Origin: Gammaproteobacteria bacterium
GTDB taxonomy: Bacteria > Pseudomonadota > Gammaproteobacteria > UBA9214
Reading direction: 5' to 3'
Assembly: GCA_029859555.1 (NCBI GenBank)
Contig: JAOUCV010000013.1
Coordinates: forward strand, 1-16,871
DNA: 16,871 bases
Below are positions 6,813 to 16,871 of this stretch, in pieces. Positions within the stretch are counted from its first letter, which is position 1, and the number at the start of each line of letters is the position of its first letter. A program made the position numbers and the translations under genes. The notes below the pieces were generated by a model. The model searched no databases and was not told where the DNA came from. It saw nothing but the letters and a program-made list of their open reading frames with translations.

Positions 6813-8162
6813 ATGGCTGACAAACTTTATATCAAGACCCACGGTTGCCAGATGAACGAGTACGACTCGTCCAGGATGGCCGATGTGCTGGCGGCATCTC
6901 ATCAACTGGAGCTGACGCAGGACCCGGCGCAGGCAGATGTGTTGTTGCTGAATACCTGTTCGATTCGGGAGAAGGCACAGGAGAAGGTCTTTTCCGAACT
7001 GGGACGCTGGAGGGAAATGAAGGATCAGCGACCACACCTGGTGATTGGTGTTGGTGGCTGTGTGGCCAGCCAGGAAGGTGATGCTATCCGGGAACGCGCG
7101 CCTTACGTCGATATCGTGTTTGGTCCGCAGACCCTGCACCGTCTGCCGGAGATGCTCAAAGATGCGCGTCGTTCACGCTTGCCGGTTATCGATATCAGTT
7201 TTCCGGAAATTGAAAAGTTTGACTGTATGCCGGCACCGCGTGCAGACGGTCCGACAGCCTTTGTTTCAATCATGGAAGGCTGCAGCAAGTATTGCAGTTT
7301 TTGCGTGGTGCCCTATACCCGCGGTGAGGAAATCAGCCGGCCTTTTGATGATATCCTGGCCGAGGTGGCGACACTGGCGCAGCAGGGTGTACGTGAGGTG
7401 AATCTGCTTGGACAGAATGTGAATGCCTATCGCGGATTGATGGATGATGGCGAAACAGCAGACCTGGCAATCCTGATCCATTATGTTGCAGCGATTGATG
7501 GTATCGATCGTATTCGCTACACGACCTCACACCCGGTGGAAATGAACGACGACCTGATCCAGGCCTATGCGGAGGTGCCTGAGCTGGTGTCGCATCTGCA
7601 TTTGCCGGTGCAGTCGGGTTCCGACCGGGTGCTGGCAATGATGAAACGCAATCATACTGCGCTCGAGTACAAGTCCATTATCCGGCGCCTGCGCGAGGCA
7701 CGCCCCGATCTCAGCATGTCTTCTGATTTTATTATCGGATTTCCCGGTGAAACTGCAGCGGATTTTGAGGACACCATGAGCTTGATTGAGGATATCGGTT
7801 TTGATCACTCATTCAGCTTTATCTACAGCCAGCGACCCGGCACACCGGCTGCGACTTTTCCTGATGATGTCTCACTGGCCGACAAGAAGCTGCGGCTGGC
7901 ACGCCTGCAGTCGCGTATCATTGAAATGGCCGCGGCCATCAGTCAGGCGATGGTGGGTAATGTCGAGCGCATCCTGGTGGAGAAGGTTTCGCGCAAGCGC
8001 GCTGACCAGTTGAGTGGTCGAACTGAAAACAACCGTGTGGTGAATTTCGATGCCGGCCCCGAGCTAATCGGGCAGTTTGTTGATGTGCGGATTACCGAGG
8101 CACTGCCGAACTCACTGCGGGGTGAAATTGTTGATGTTGCCGGACATCTGAAGGCCTCTTGA
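6813..8162 (+). CDS. miaB: tRNA (N6-isopentenyl adenosine(37)-C2)-methylthiotransferase
   Basis: This radical-SAM enzyme adds the methylthio group to i6A37 of tRNAs that read codons starting with U. The 449-residue protein has the usual three domains. The N-terminal UPF0004 domain holds the three auxiliary [4Fe-4S] cysteines C12 ([11 protein letters not shown]), C49 ([10 protein letters not shown]) and C83 ([10 protein letters not shown]). The radical-SAM core has [20 protein letters not shown] with C157, C161 and C164, plus [23 protein letters not shown] and [20 protein letters not shown]-binding domain runs from about 380 to 443. The start ATG has no clear Shine-Dalgarno, but the N-terminus matches the family. 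It heads the conserved miaB–ybeZ–ybeY–ybeX–lnt block. The i6A modification gene miaA is not in this window. Confidence 0.97.
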   Translation: MADKLYIKTHGCQMNEYDSSRMADVLAASHQLELTQDPAQADVLLLNTCSIREKAQEKVFSELGRWREMKDQRPHLVIGVGGCVASQEGDAIRERAPYVDIVFGPQTLHRLPEMLKDARRSRLPVIDISFPEIEKFDCMPAPRADGPTAFVSIMEGCSKYCSFCVVPYTRGEEISRPFDDILAEVATLAQQGVREVNLLGQNVNAYRGLMDDGETADLAILIHYVAAIDGIDRIRYTTSHPVEMNDDLIQAYAEVPELVSHLHLPVQSGSDRVLAMMKRNHTALEYKSIIRRLREARPDLSMSSDFIIGFPGETAADFEDTMSLIEDIGFDHSFSFIYSQRPGTPAATFPDDVSLADKKLRLARLQSRIIEMAAAISQAMVGNVERILVEKVSRKRADQLSGRTENNRVVNFDAGPELIGQFVDVRITEALPNSLRGEIVDVAGHLKAS

Positions 8163-9139
8163 GCAAACAGCTCCATTCTGTCGATATCTCGCTTGAACCG
8201 GCCGATAACGAACGGTTGGCTGAACTGTGTGGCCAGCTCGATGCCCACCTGCGCCAGCTGGAGCAGCGTCTTGGTGTCGAGATTAACAGTCGTGGTAACC
8301 AGTTTCGTATTATCGGCAGTGTCGGCGAGGTAAGGCGCGCCAGCCAGATTTTGCAAAGCCTCTACACCGAGACGGAGTCCGGTTCGCTGACGCCTGAAAA
8401 GATTCATCTGCATTTGCAGGAGGCCGGCGCCGACAAGCAGGCGGGCAAGGGCAATCGCAGCAGCAGTGAATTTGTCGTTATCAAAACACCGGGTGGTGCC
8501 ATTACGCCACGCGGTGAGCATCAGAAACGCTATCTCAGTAACATACTCAAGTACGATCTGAACTTCGGTATTGGTCCTGCCGGTACCGGCAAGACCTATC
8601 TGGCGGTTGCCTGCGCCGTGCAGGCGCTGGAGCAGGAAACGGTCAGTCGCCTGGTGCTGGTGCGGCCTGCCGTGGAAGCAGGTGAAAGGCTTGGCTTTCT
8701 GCCGGGTGATATGACGCAGAAAGTCGATCCCTATCTGCGACCCCTGTATGACGCACTTTATGAAATGCTTGGCATCGACCGGGTTGCAAAGCTGATAGAA
8801 CGCAACGTTATTGAGATCGCGCCACTGGCCTTCATGCGCGGTCGCAGTCTCAATGATGCCTTTATCATTCTTGATGAAGCACAGAATACCACCGTTGAGC
8901 AGATGAAAATGTTTCTGACCCGTATTGGTTTTGGTTCAACGGCCGTGGTGACCGGCGACATCACCCAGATTGATCTGCCCAAGCATGTCGAATCCGGGCT
9001 GCGCCAGGCGACTGATGTATTGAAGGACTATGACGATATCGGGTTTGCCTTCTTTTCTTCGGCAGATGTGGTCAGGCATCCGCTGGTACAACGTATTATT
9101 TCGGCTTACGAGGCATATGAACGCAAGGTGGACGAATGA
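8159..9139 (+). CDS. ybeZ: PhoH-family ATPase YbeZ
   Basis: This is a cytoplasmic P-loop ATPase of the PhoH family, linked by its conserved neighbourhood to the RNase YbeY and RNA metabolism. Of 326 residues, 1-100 form the N-terminal nucleic-acid-binding-like region (around [16 protein letters not shown]). The ATPase domain carries Walker A GPAGTGKT (139-146) and Walker B FIILDEAQ (235-242, D239/E240). It also has [33 protein letters not shown] and [12 protein letters not shown], which are all diagnostic. The start is a TTG that overlaps the miaB stop (TTGA), with AAGG about 5 bases upstream. Translational coupling to miaB is likely. The biochemical role of this family is still poorly defined. 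Confidence 0.93.
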   Translation: MSKQLHSVDISLEPADNERLAELCGQLDAHLRQLEQRLGVEINSRGNQFRIIGSVGEVRRASQILQSLYTETESGSLTPEKIHLHLQEAGADKQAGKGNRSSSEFVVIKTPGGAITPRGEHQKRYLSNILKYDLNFGIGPAGTGKTYLAVACAVQALEQETVSRLVLVRPAVEAGERLGFLPGDMTQKVDPYLRPLYDALYEMLGIDRVAKLIERNVIEIAPLAFMRGRSLNDAFIILDEAQNTTVEQMKMFLTRIGFGSTAVVTGDITQIDLPKHVESGLRQATDVLKDYDDIGFAFFSSADVVRHPLVQRIISAYEAYERKVDE

Positions 9140-9597
9140 GAGACATACAGTTAACGGTTGATGTGCAATACGCGGTTTCTGCTGATGGCATCCCCGGCGT
9201 GGCTTCGATTCGCCAGTGGGTCATGCAGGCATTGCCTGCCGAGCAGGCTGCTGCTGAATTAACCATACGCATTGTTGACGAGGCGGAAATTACCGCGCTC
9301 AACATGCAGTACCGTGGCAAGGATGGTCCTACCAACGTGTTGTCTTTTCCGTACGAGGCCATTGCCGGTGTCGAGACAGATTTGCTTGGTGATGTGGTCA
9401 TTTGCGCACCGGTGGTCGCCAGCGAGGCAATCGCCCAGGGCAAGCCGCTGCAGGCGCACTGGGCGCATCTGGTGATTCATGGTGTACTGCACCTGCTGGG
9501 TTATGATCACAAGCAGCAGCAAGATGCGCTGCGCATGGAAACCACGGAGACCGAATTGCTCGCCGGTCTTGGCTATCAGAATCCATACGGTACCTGA
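9136..9597 (+). CDS. ybeY: endoribonuclease YbeY, 16S rRNA 3'-end maturation and ribosome quality control
   Basis: This is a single-domain metal-dependent RNase of the UPF0054 family. The 153-residue protein carries the zinc-binding signature HGVLHLLGYDH, with ligands H115, H119 and H125. The conserved NMQYRGKDGPTNVLSFPYE segment (56-74) and LLGDVVICAPVV precede it. The ATG overlaps the ybeZ stop (ATGA), which indicates translational coupling. The pairing with ybeZ is conserved across many bacteria and suggests that the two proteins act together in RNA processing. Confidence 0.95.
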   Translation: MRDIQLTVDVQYAVSADGIPGVASIRQWVMQALPAEQAAAELTIRIVDEAEITALNMQYRGKDGPTNVLSFPYEAIAGVETDLLGDVVICAPVVASEAIAQGKPLQAHWAHLVIHGVLHLLGYDHKQQQDALRMETTETELLAGLGYQNPYGT

Positions 9598-9647
9598 ACG
9601 CGTCCCGGCACTCCGTCAGCCGGACGCAAATACGATACTTATACTGT

Positions 9648-9653
9648 TATAAT
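9648..9653 (+). promoter_or_regulatory. perfect TATAAT -10 box upstream of ybeX
   Basis: TATAAT lies in the 83-base gap between ybeY and ybeX, the only gap of note in the miaB–lnt block, 27 bases before the ATG. Surrounding AT-rich DNA gives other -10-like hexamers (for example TAATAT near 9664). No good -35 hexamer was found. It may be an internal promoter for ybeX–lnt. Confidence 0.45.
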
Positions 9654-9680
9654 AAACATCCTGTAATATACTGATAAACA

Positions 9681-10565
9681 ATGAATAAAGATCGACCTCC
9701 CGCCGTCGCTGCGCAGCATTCCGGGTTCTCCCGGTTAACCAAATGGCTGACAAGGGCAGCTGCCGATAACGAGCAGCTACTGGTGACGCTGCATGATGCC
9801 CGGATGAATGGCCTGTTCGACGCCGATGCGCTGGCCATGATTGAAGGCGTGCTGCAGGTCGACGATATGCAGGTGCGCGATATTATGATCCCGCGTACCC
9901 AGGTGGTGATGCTGGAGCGGGATGCCAGTCGTGATGTTCTCATCCGCACCATCATCGAGTCGGGGCACTCCCGTTTTCCGGTCATTGGCGACAGCCGTGA
10001 TGAAGTAGTCGGTATTCTGCTGGCGAAAGACCTGCTTCTGTACGCCTTCGAGCGCAATGACGGGCGGCTGAATGTGCGCGATATCCTGCGACCGGCTATT
10101 TTTATACCGGAAAGTAAACGTCTGAATGTGTTGTTGAAGGAATTCCGTTCAAGCCGTAACCACATGGCCATGGTCGTGGATGAGTACGGCGGCGTCGCCG
10201 GTATGGTGACGATTGAAGACGTGCTGGAACAGATCGTGGGTGAGATCGAAGACGAGCACGATGTAGAAGAAGAAGACACCATTCGCAAACACAGCGAGAT
10301 GCACTATACCGTCAAGGCGCTGACGCCGGTCGAGGACTTCAACGAATACTTCGGCATGGCGCTTCCCAATGACGAGTTCGATACCATCGGTGGCCTGGTG
10401 GTGCATGCGATCGGGCACTTGCCCAAGCGCGGTGAACGCGCGGTGCTTGGCAAGCTGTTGTTCAAGGTGCTGCGCGCTGACAGCCGTCGTATCCACATGT
10501 TACAGCTGACGCTGTTACCAGGACCGGCCGAAGCCCGGAGCGACCAGTTAGATAACGCCTTGTGA
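9681..10565 (+). CDS. ybeX: CorC/HlyC-family CBS-domain protein (YbeX)
   Basis: This is a soluble protein of 294 residues, associated in the literature with Mg2+/Co2+ efflux (CorC) and more recently with ribosome metabolism. It has a short helical N-terminus. Two CBS domains follow, at about 66-125 (VRDIMIPRTQVVML, SGHSRFPVIGD, VGILLAKDLL) and 133-190 (VRDILRPAIFIPES, HMAMVVDEYGGVAGMVTIED). A CorC_HlyC domain covers about 205-280 (DEFDTIGGLVVHAIGHLPKRGE). There is no transmembrane DUF21 part, so it is the soluble form. No Shine-Dalgarno is visible before the ATG, whose N-terminus MNKDRPP is plausible. The stop overlaps the lnt start. Confidence 0.92.
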   Translation: MNKDRPPAVAAQHSGFSRLTKWLTRAAADNEQLLVTLHDARMNGLFDADALAMIEGVLQVDDMQVRDIMIPRTQVVMLERDASRDVLIRTIIESGHSRFPVIGDSRDEVVGILLAKDLLLYAFERNDGRLNVRDILRPAIFIPESKRLNVLLKEFRSSRNHMAMVVDEYGGVAGMVTIEDVLEQIVGEIEDEHDVEEEDTIRKHSEMHYTVKALTPVEDFNEYFGMALPNDEFDTIGGLVVHAIGHLPKRGERAVLGKLLFKVLRADSRRIHMLQLTLLPGPAEARSDQLDNAL

Positions 10566-12052
10566 GCGGGCTGGCCGAGCGTTACAGCGCGCTGTTGATG
10601 TTGTTTGCCGGTGCGGCGGCTGTCACTGCATTTGCACCGTTTGGCTGGTTTCCAGTTGCTATCCTGTCACTGGCAATACTGTTTAATCAATGGCTGCTGG
10701 ATACGCCGAGACTGGCGTTTCGGCATGGTTTTCTGTTCGGTGCCGGTTTTTTTGGTGCCGGCATTTCCTGGGTGTTTATCAGTATCAAGGTGTATGGGAA
10801 TGTTGCTGCGCCGGTAGCGACTTTCATTACCCTTGGATTGATTGCCTTCCTGAGTTTGTACCCGGCCCTGCTGGGTTATTTTTTGCGGCGTTATTTTCGT
10901 ACCCTGGCATTTGCGCCACTGGTAGTGGCGCTGCCGGCTGGCTGGGCCGTTTCCGAGTGGTTGCGCGGCTGGGTATTCAGCGGTTTTCCCTGGCTGACTA
11001 TGGGTACCAGCCAGATTGACGGGCCGCTGGGTGGTTATGCGCCGGTGCTGGGAGTGTTTGGTACCAGCCTGACGGTGGCCCTGTCGGCGGCGTTACTGGT
11101 GGCAGTTGTCAGGGGCTGGTACCGGGTGCCCGCTGTGGTGTTGCTGTTGTTGCTGTGGGGCGGGGGACAGTTGCTCAACAATATACAGTGGACCGAGCCT
11201 CGTGGTGATGCATTACAGGTGGCGCTGGTGCAGGGCAACATCAGTCAGGATGACAAATGGGCGCCCGAGAATTTGCTGAGTACCATCACGCGTTACTCGG
11301 AACTGACCTTTGCCGAGACGCCTGTCGACCTGGTGGTATGGCCGGAAACAGCCATCCCTGCATTTTTTGACCAGGTGCAAGACAGTTTCATTGCCTATCT
11401 CGATACCGAATTGGCAAATAACAACATCTCGTTATTGACCGGCATTCCGGTGCTGGAAAAGGCGAGCTGGGAATATTTTAATGCGATTATTTCGCTCGGT
11501 GGTGAGCAGGCATTCTATTACAAGCAGCACCTGGTGCCGTATGGGGAGTATCTGCCGCTGCGCTGGCTGATCGGAAATACCCTGGATGCGCTGGCGGTAC
11601 CGAATGCCGATTTTTCCAGTGGGGGTGCCTCCCAGACCCTGTTGCAGGCTGCCGGGTATCCGGTATCCAGTTCCATCTGCTATGAGGTTGTTTTTGGCGA
11701 GCAGATTATCAGGGACCTGCCGGAAGCGGCGCTACTGGTGAACATCAGTAATGATGCCTGGTTCGGTGAGTCACTGGCGCCACATCAGCACCTGGAGATG
11801 GCGCGCCTGCGCGCAAAGGAAACCGGGCGTCCCATGTTGCGTGCCACCAATACCGGTATTACAGCGATCATAGACCACCGCGGTGCTATCGTTGAACAGA
11901 GTCGGCAATTCGAGATTGCCGTGGTCAGAAGTGCCGTGCTGCCGATGCAGGGCGCCACGCCGTACGTGACAACGGGTAATACACCGGTGGTGCTTTTCAG
12001 TAGCGTCTGTTTGTTTTTGTGCGGGGCGGTTTGTCGCAGAAAGGCAGGGTGA
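10562..12052 (+). CDS. lnt: apolipoprotein N-acyltransferase
   Basis: This inner-membrane enzyme acylates the N-terminal cysteine of lipoproteins, the last step of their maturation before Lol sorting. The 496-residue protein starts with about six to seven hydrophobic helices (residues 10-205) and ends with one helix. Between them is a periplasmic nitrilase-like domain with the catalytic triad E262 (VVWPETAIPAFF), K321 (YYKQHLVPYGEYLPLR) and C373 (SSICYEVVFGE). NISNDAWFG (394-402) and the RATNTG segment are also typical. The start is GTG, overlapping the ybeX stop by four bases (GTGA). LptE, encoded downstream, is one of its likely substrates. Confidence 0.96.
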   Translation: MSGLAERYSALLMLFAGAAAVTAFAPFGWFPVAILSLAILFNQWLLDTPRLAFRHGFLFGAGFFGAGISWVFISIKVYGNVAAPVATFITLGLIAFLSLYPALLGYFLRRYFRTLAFAPLVVALPAGWAVSEWLRGWVFSGFPWLTMGTSQIDGPLGGYAPVLGVFGTSLTVALSAALLVAVVRGWYRVPAVVLLLLLWGGGQLLNNIQWTEPRGDALQVALVQGNISQDDKWAPENLLSTITRYSELTFAETPVDLVVWPETAIPAFFDQVQDSFIAYLDTELANNNISLLTGIPVLEKASWEYFNAIISLGGEQAFYYKQHLVPYGEYLPLRWLIGNTLDALAVPNADFSSGGASQTLLQAAGYPVSSSICYEVVFGEQIIRDLPEAALLVNISNDAWFGESLAPHQHLEMARLRAKETGRPMLRATNTGITAIIDHRGAIVEQSRQFEIAVVRSAVLPMQGATPYVTTGNTPVVLFSSVCLFLCGAVCRRKAG

Positions 12053-12061
12053 TCGCGCACC

Positions 12062-12239
12062 AGATGCGCTCCTGCATCAAATAGATACACCTGTATGAAT
12101 GGCCCTCGCGCTTGCAGGAGCGGACCTTGTCCGCGATGCTGTCTGGTTCATGCAATCGCTCACGAGATGCGCTCCTGCATCACATAGATACACCTGTGTG
12201 AATGGCTCCTGCGCTGCTGGATATACCTGCGTGTACGGC
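12062..12239. repeat. REP/BIME-like repeat cluster between lnt and ybeL
   Basis: A 41-bp unit occurs at 12062-12102 and again at 12165-12205 in the same orientation, with 2 mismatches. Both contain GATGCGCTCCTGCATC and GATACACCTGTRTGAATGG. Between them lies the inverse element TGCAGGAGCGGACCTTGTCC (starting 12114), whose GCAGGAGCG head is the complement of CGCTCCTGC in the flanking units. GGAC-CTTG-GTCC-type hairpins and the GCAGGAGC head are typical of gammaproteobacterial REP sequences. A third, decayed tail copy (GATATACCTGCGTGTACGGC) lies at 12220-12239. The location between two convergent gene ends is typical for BIMEs and could serve as a terminator. Confidence 0.75.
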
Positions 12240-12243
12240 CTCG

Positions 12244-12777
12244 TTATAATTCGTCTTTCACGGATTTGCGATGGAACACGGTGTGACCGCAGCCGGGGCA
12301 GGCCGGTATATGGCCGGTGGCATGAAAACGCATAATGGCCTCGCAACTGTCGCAAACCAGGGTGCCGGGGCCGGTGATTTCGCCGGTGTTCCACGCCGGA
12401 CCCGCTTCGATGTCATGTTCAAACTGTTGCAGTTCCAGGCGCGTGTGATCGGCAACCCGTGACAATATCGACAGCAGGCGATCCTCGATCTGGTGAATAT
12501 CAAAGCGTAACCAGTCCCCCAGTTCATGACCGGTCTCGGCCAGGTGCTTGCCGGCGTCCTGCAGATCGCGTTGCAGGTAGTAGGCGACCTTCTCCGATTC
12601 TTCCCTGGTCAGTTCTTCCAGTTCCACGGCGGTATCACGGGCATTGTGGATAAATCGCTGCAGCACCGGCAGGGTGCTTTCCTCGGCCTCCTCGATGGCC
12701 GTCTTGACCCGCATCATCATATCGTCATAGGCCGTCAGCAGTTTTTCGCGGGTTGATTTATCGTCTTCGTCAGTCAT
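12244..12777 (-). CDS. ybeL: YbeL-like zinc-ribbon protein (DUF1451)
   Basis: This is a cytoplasmic protein of 177 residues. Residues 1-120 are highly charged, alpha-helical and coiled-coil-like (KLLTAYDDMMMRVKTAIEEA, ELTREESEKVAYYLQRDLQD). The end is a zinc ribbon with C142/C145 (VCDSCEAI) and C160/C163 (IPACPGCGHTVFHRK), preceded by TGEITGPGTLVC, the hallmark of this family. The start ATG at 12777 matches the family length and has AGGGA upstream. The same frame stays open through to 13626, but that part is antisense to leuS. The E. coli homologue also neighbours leuS. Function is unknown. It converges on lnt. Confidence 0.85.
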   Translation of the reverse strand: MTDEDDKSTREKLLTAYDDMMMRVKTAIEEAEESTLPVLQRFIHNARDTAVELEELTREESEKVAYYLQRDLQDAGKHLAETGHELGDWLRFDIHQIEDRLLSILSRVADHTRLELQQFEHDIEAGPAWNTGEITGPGTLVCDSCEAIMRFHATGHIPACPGCGHTVFHRKSVKDEL

Positions 12778-12869
12778 GGCTTGTCGTTTCCCTGTAGATA
12801 TATGTTCCAGTTTACATCCATTAACGCGGCACTGCTGCTGATGTGAAAATTGCAGCAGAAGATCTCGTC

Positions 12870-12914
12870 TGCGCTCCTGTCGGGCGATAGCAATCCCGGA
12901 CAAGATCCACTGCC
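12870..12914. repeat. degenerate REP-like element upstream of ybeL and leuS
   Basis: TGCGCTCCTG (12870-12879) repeats the head found in the lnt–ybeL cluster. GCAATCCCGGACAAGATCC (12890-12908) resembles the complement of the central element there (GCATCGCGGACAAGGTCC). Several positions have diverged, so this is an older or decayed copy. Confidence 0.4.
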
Positions 12915-12948
12915 GCGTATGAATTATCAATTCATAACAATAGCTTAA

Positions 12949-15510
<2,562 letters not shown>

Positions 15511-15524
15511 TGGGGCAGGTAATA

Positions 15525-16040
15525 ATGTTGCATGCTGTTCCTGTCAGGCGGCTGGCAAGAAATCTGCTGGTGATGCTCGTTATAGCTAGCCTGTCCGGCT
15601 GCGGTTTTCACCTGCGTGGCAGCGAGGCCTTGCCGCCGGAGATGTCGGTGGTCTACATTCAGAGCGGCAGTCCCTTCAGTACACTGGTAGATGATTTTAC
15701 CGAGGCCCTGCGTGCCCGTGGCGCAAAGGTTACGGAACGTCTTGAGGATGCTACCGCGGTATTGCGTATCCTGGAGAATGACAGGAAACGTGATGTGTTG
15801 TCGGTTAACACCTCCGGCAAGGTACTGGAATACGTACTCAGGCAGACCATCCAGTTTTCCGTGGCGACCGCAGAAAACCTGCCCATTGTTGACTCGCAAA
15901 CGGTCACTATGAGTCGTGCCTACCTGTACAAGAGCACCGATGTGCTGGGCAGTGAGCGCGAGAAGCATGCAGTACGCCATACCCTGCAAAAGAACCTGGT
16001 GAATATGGCCATGTTAAGGATTGCGGCAGCAGCGCGCTAG
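15525..16040 (+). CDS. lptE: LPS-assembly lipoprotein LptE
   Basis: This outer-membrane lipoprotein plugs the LptD barrel in the LPS translocon. The ATG at 15525 is chosen because GGCAGG (15514-15519) lies 5 bases upstream; a GTG at 15510 overlapping the leuS stop is the alternative. The product is 171 residues. The signal peptide (RRLARNLLVMLVIASLSGC) ends in lipobox LSGC, with the acylated cysteine C26, followed by GFHLRGSEALPPEMSVVYI, the typical LptE start. The rest matches the LptE layout (VLRILENDRKRDVLSVNTSG, YLYKSTDVLG, then a C-terminal helix). It lies between leuS and holA, as in E. coli. The lipoprotein needs Lnt, which is encoded nearby. Confidence 0.93.
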   Translation: MLHAVPVRRLARNLLVMLVIASLSGCGFHLRGSEALPPEMSVVYIQSGSPFSTLVDDFTEALRARGAKVTERLEDATAVLRILENDRKRDVLSVNTSGKVLEYVLRQTIQFSVATAENLPIVDSQTVTMSRAYLYKSTDVLGSEREKHAVRHTLQKNLVNMAMLRIAAAAR

Positions 16041-16053
16041 GGCACCACAGCAA

Positions 16054-16871
16054 ATGCAGTTAACTCCCGAACAGCTGGATACTCACCTCGCGACGCAGCT
16101 GGCAGCCGTCTATTTTATCAGTGGTGATGAGCCGCTGCGCGTCATGGAAGCGGCCGATGCGGTGCGTGCGGCTGCCCGTGCGCAGGGTTATGACGAGCGC
16201 GAGGTGCTGACCCTGCAACCCGGATTTGACTGGGACAGCTTGTTGGCCGGTTCATGCAATATGTCGCTGTTTTCGCAACGCCGCATTATCGAGCTGCGCA
16301 TGCCGACCGGTAAACCCGGCGATGCCGGCAGCAAGGCCTTGCGTGCCTATAGCGAACAACTCCCCGAAGATACCCTGTTGCTGGTAACGGCCGGCAAGCT
16401 GGAAGCGGCGGCCCGCAAGAGCAAGTGGGTACAGGCGCTCGACAAGGCCGGTGTGGTGATGTTTGTGTGGCCATTGAGCGGCGCGGAATTTACTGCCTGG
16501 GTGCAGCAGCGCATGCGGCAACGGGGGCTCAGGCCGACGGCAGAAGCGGTGACGCTGCTGACAGACCGGGTGGAAGGCAACCTGCTGGCCTGCATGCAGG
16601 AAATTGACAAGTTGACGCTGTTGCAGGATGACGGCGTGGTTGATGCCGAAGCTGTTATGTCACTGGTGGGCGACAACGCCCGTTATGACGTCTACGGCCT
16701 GGTCGATGCGGCGCTCTCCGGTGATGGTGCGCGCAGCGTGCGGGTTTTGCAGGGCCTGCGTGCCGAGGGTGTGGTGCCGCAAATCGTGATCTGGGCACTG
16801 GCGCGTGAAATTCGGCAGCTGGCATCGATGGCTGCCGTGGTAGAGAGTGGCCAGTCCATACAGAAAGTACT
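16054..16871 (+). CDS. holA: DNA polymerase III subunit delta (3' end beyond the window)
   Basis: The delta subunit opens the beta sliding clamp within the clamp-loader complex. About 272 residues are visible out of some 340 usual, and the frame is open to the window end. Diagnostic segments are VYFISGDEPLRVMEAADAVR near residue 20 (the conserved L-x-G-D-E-P-L motif), SLFSQRRIIELRMP, TLLLVTAGKLEAAARKSKW, EGNLLACMQEIDKLTLL and NARYDVYGLVDAALSGD. The start ATG lies 13 bases after the lptE stop; the ribosome binding site is poor. It is probably co-transcribed with leuS and lptE. Confidence 0.93.
   Translation, partial: MQLTPEQLDTHLATQLAAVYFISGDEPLRVMEAADAVRAAARAQGYDEREVLTLQPGFDWDSLLAGSCNMSLFSQRRIIELRMPTGKPGDAGSKALRAYSEQLPEDTLLLVTAGKLEAAARKSKWVQALDKAGVVMFVWPLSGAEFTAWVQQRMRQRGLRPTAEAVTLLTDRVEGNLLACMQEIDKLTLLQDDGVVDAEAVMSLVGDNARYDVYGLVDAALSGDGARSVRVLQGLRAEGVVPQIVIWALAREIRQLASMAAVVESGQSIQKV

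Noticed and set aside
9647..10288. 213-residue minus-strand frame opposite ybeX
   Set aside because: Its Ser/Thr/Arg-rich composition is the usual shadow of a GC-skewed codon pattern; the ybeX frame explains the stretch.
12062..12239. CRISPR array
   Set aside because: Only two good copies with a spacer that is itself an inverted repeat relative, and no cas genes; REP/BIME explains it better.

Overview
This is chromosomal DNA of a gammaproteobacterium, moderately GC-rich. The strongest pointer is the gene order in the right half: miaB–ybeZ(phoH-like)–ybeY–ybeX(corC)–lnt, then ybeL and leuS–lptE–holA. This is the arrangement known from Escherichia coli and relatives, although LeuRS and the flanking genes differ from the enteric versions. 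I cannot name a genus; an uncultured or environmental lineage outside the enterics fits best.

Left region (1–5048). A stand-alone OmpR-type winged-helix/BTAD regulator sits behind an AT-rich upstream region with repeated ATCTGTAA boxes. It is followed by about 575 bases without an intact gene, holding a decayed IS3-family transposase fragment on the minus strand. Next come hemH (ferrochelatase, plus) and glgA (glycogen synthase, minus), which converge. A small TPR-like protein gene is divergent from glgA.

Middle region (5049–6812). rnpB, the catalytic RNA of RNase P, is complete, with closing P1 strands and a -10 box at the right distance. After it comes an exported protein carrying two consecutive OmpA-type peptidoglycan-binding domains and no beta-barrel, closed by a strong intrinsic terminator.

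Right region (6813–16871). The miaB–ybeZ–ybeY–ybeX–lnt genes (tRNA thiomethylation, PhoH ATPase, 16S rRNA maturation, CBS-domain transport-associated protein, lipoprotein N-acylation) mostly overlap by 4 bases or less. A TATAAT box lies in the one real gap, before ybeX. Convergent to lnt is ybeL, a coiled-coil/zinc-ribbon protein. The lnt/ybeL gap is filled by REP/BIME-like repeats. leuS, lptE and holA (cut by the window end) follow on the plus strand. leuS is preceded by a short upstream reading frame with a near-perfect Shine-Dalgarno.

Most of the window is ordinary housekeeping DNA and I see no convincing new multi-gene system. The items most worth checking are the 11-bp-period boxes upstream of the BTAD regulator, the duplicated OmpA domain with its exact 360-nt internal period, the REP/BIME cluster, the leuS upstream ORF, and the LeuRS that lacks the leucine-specific insertion.
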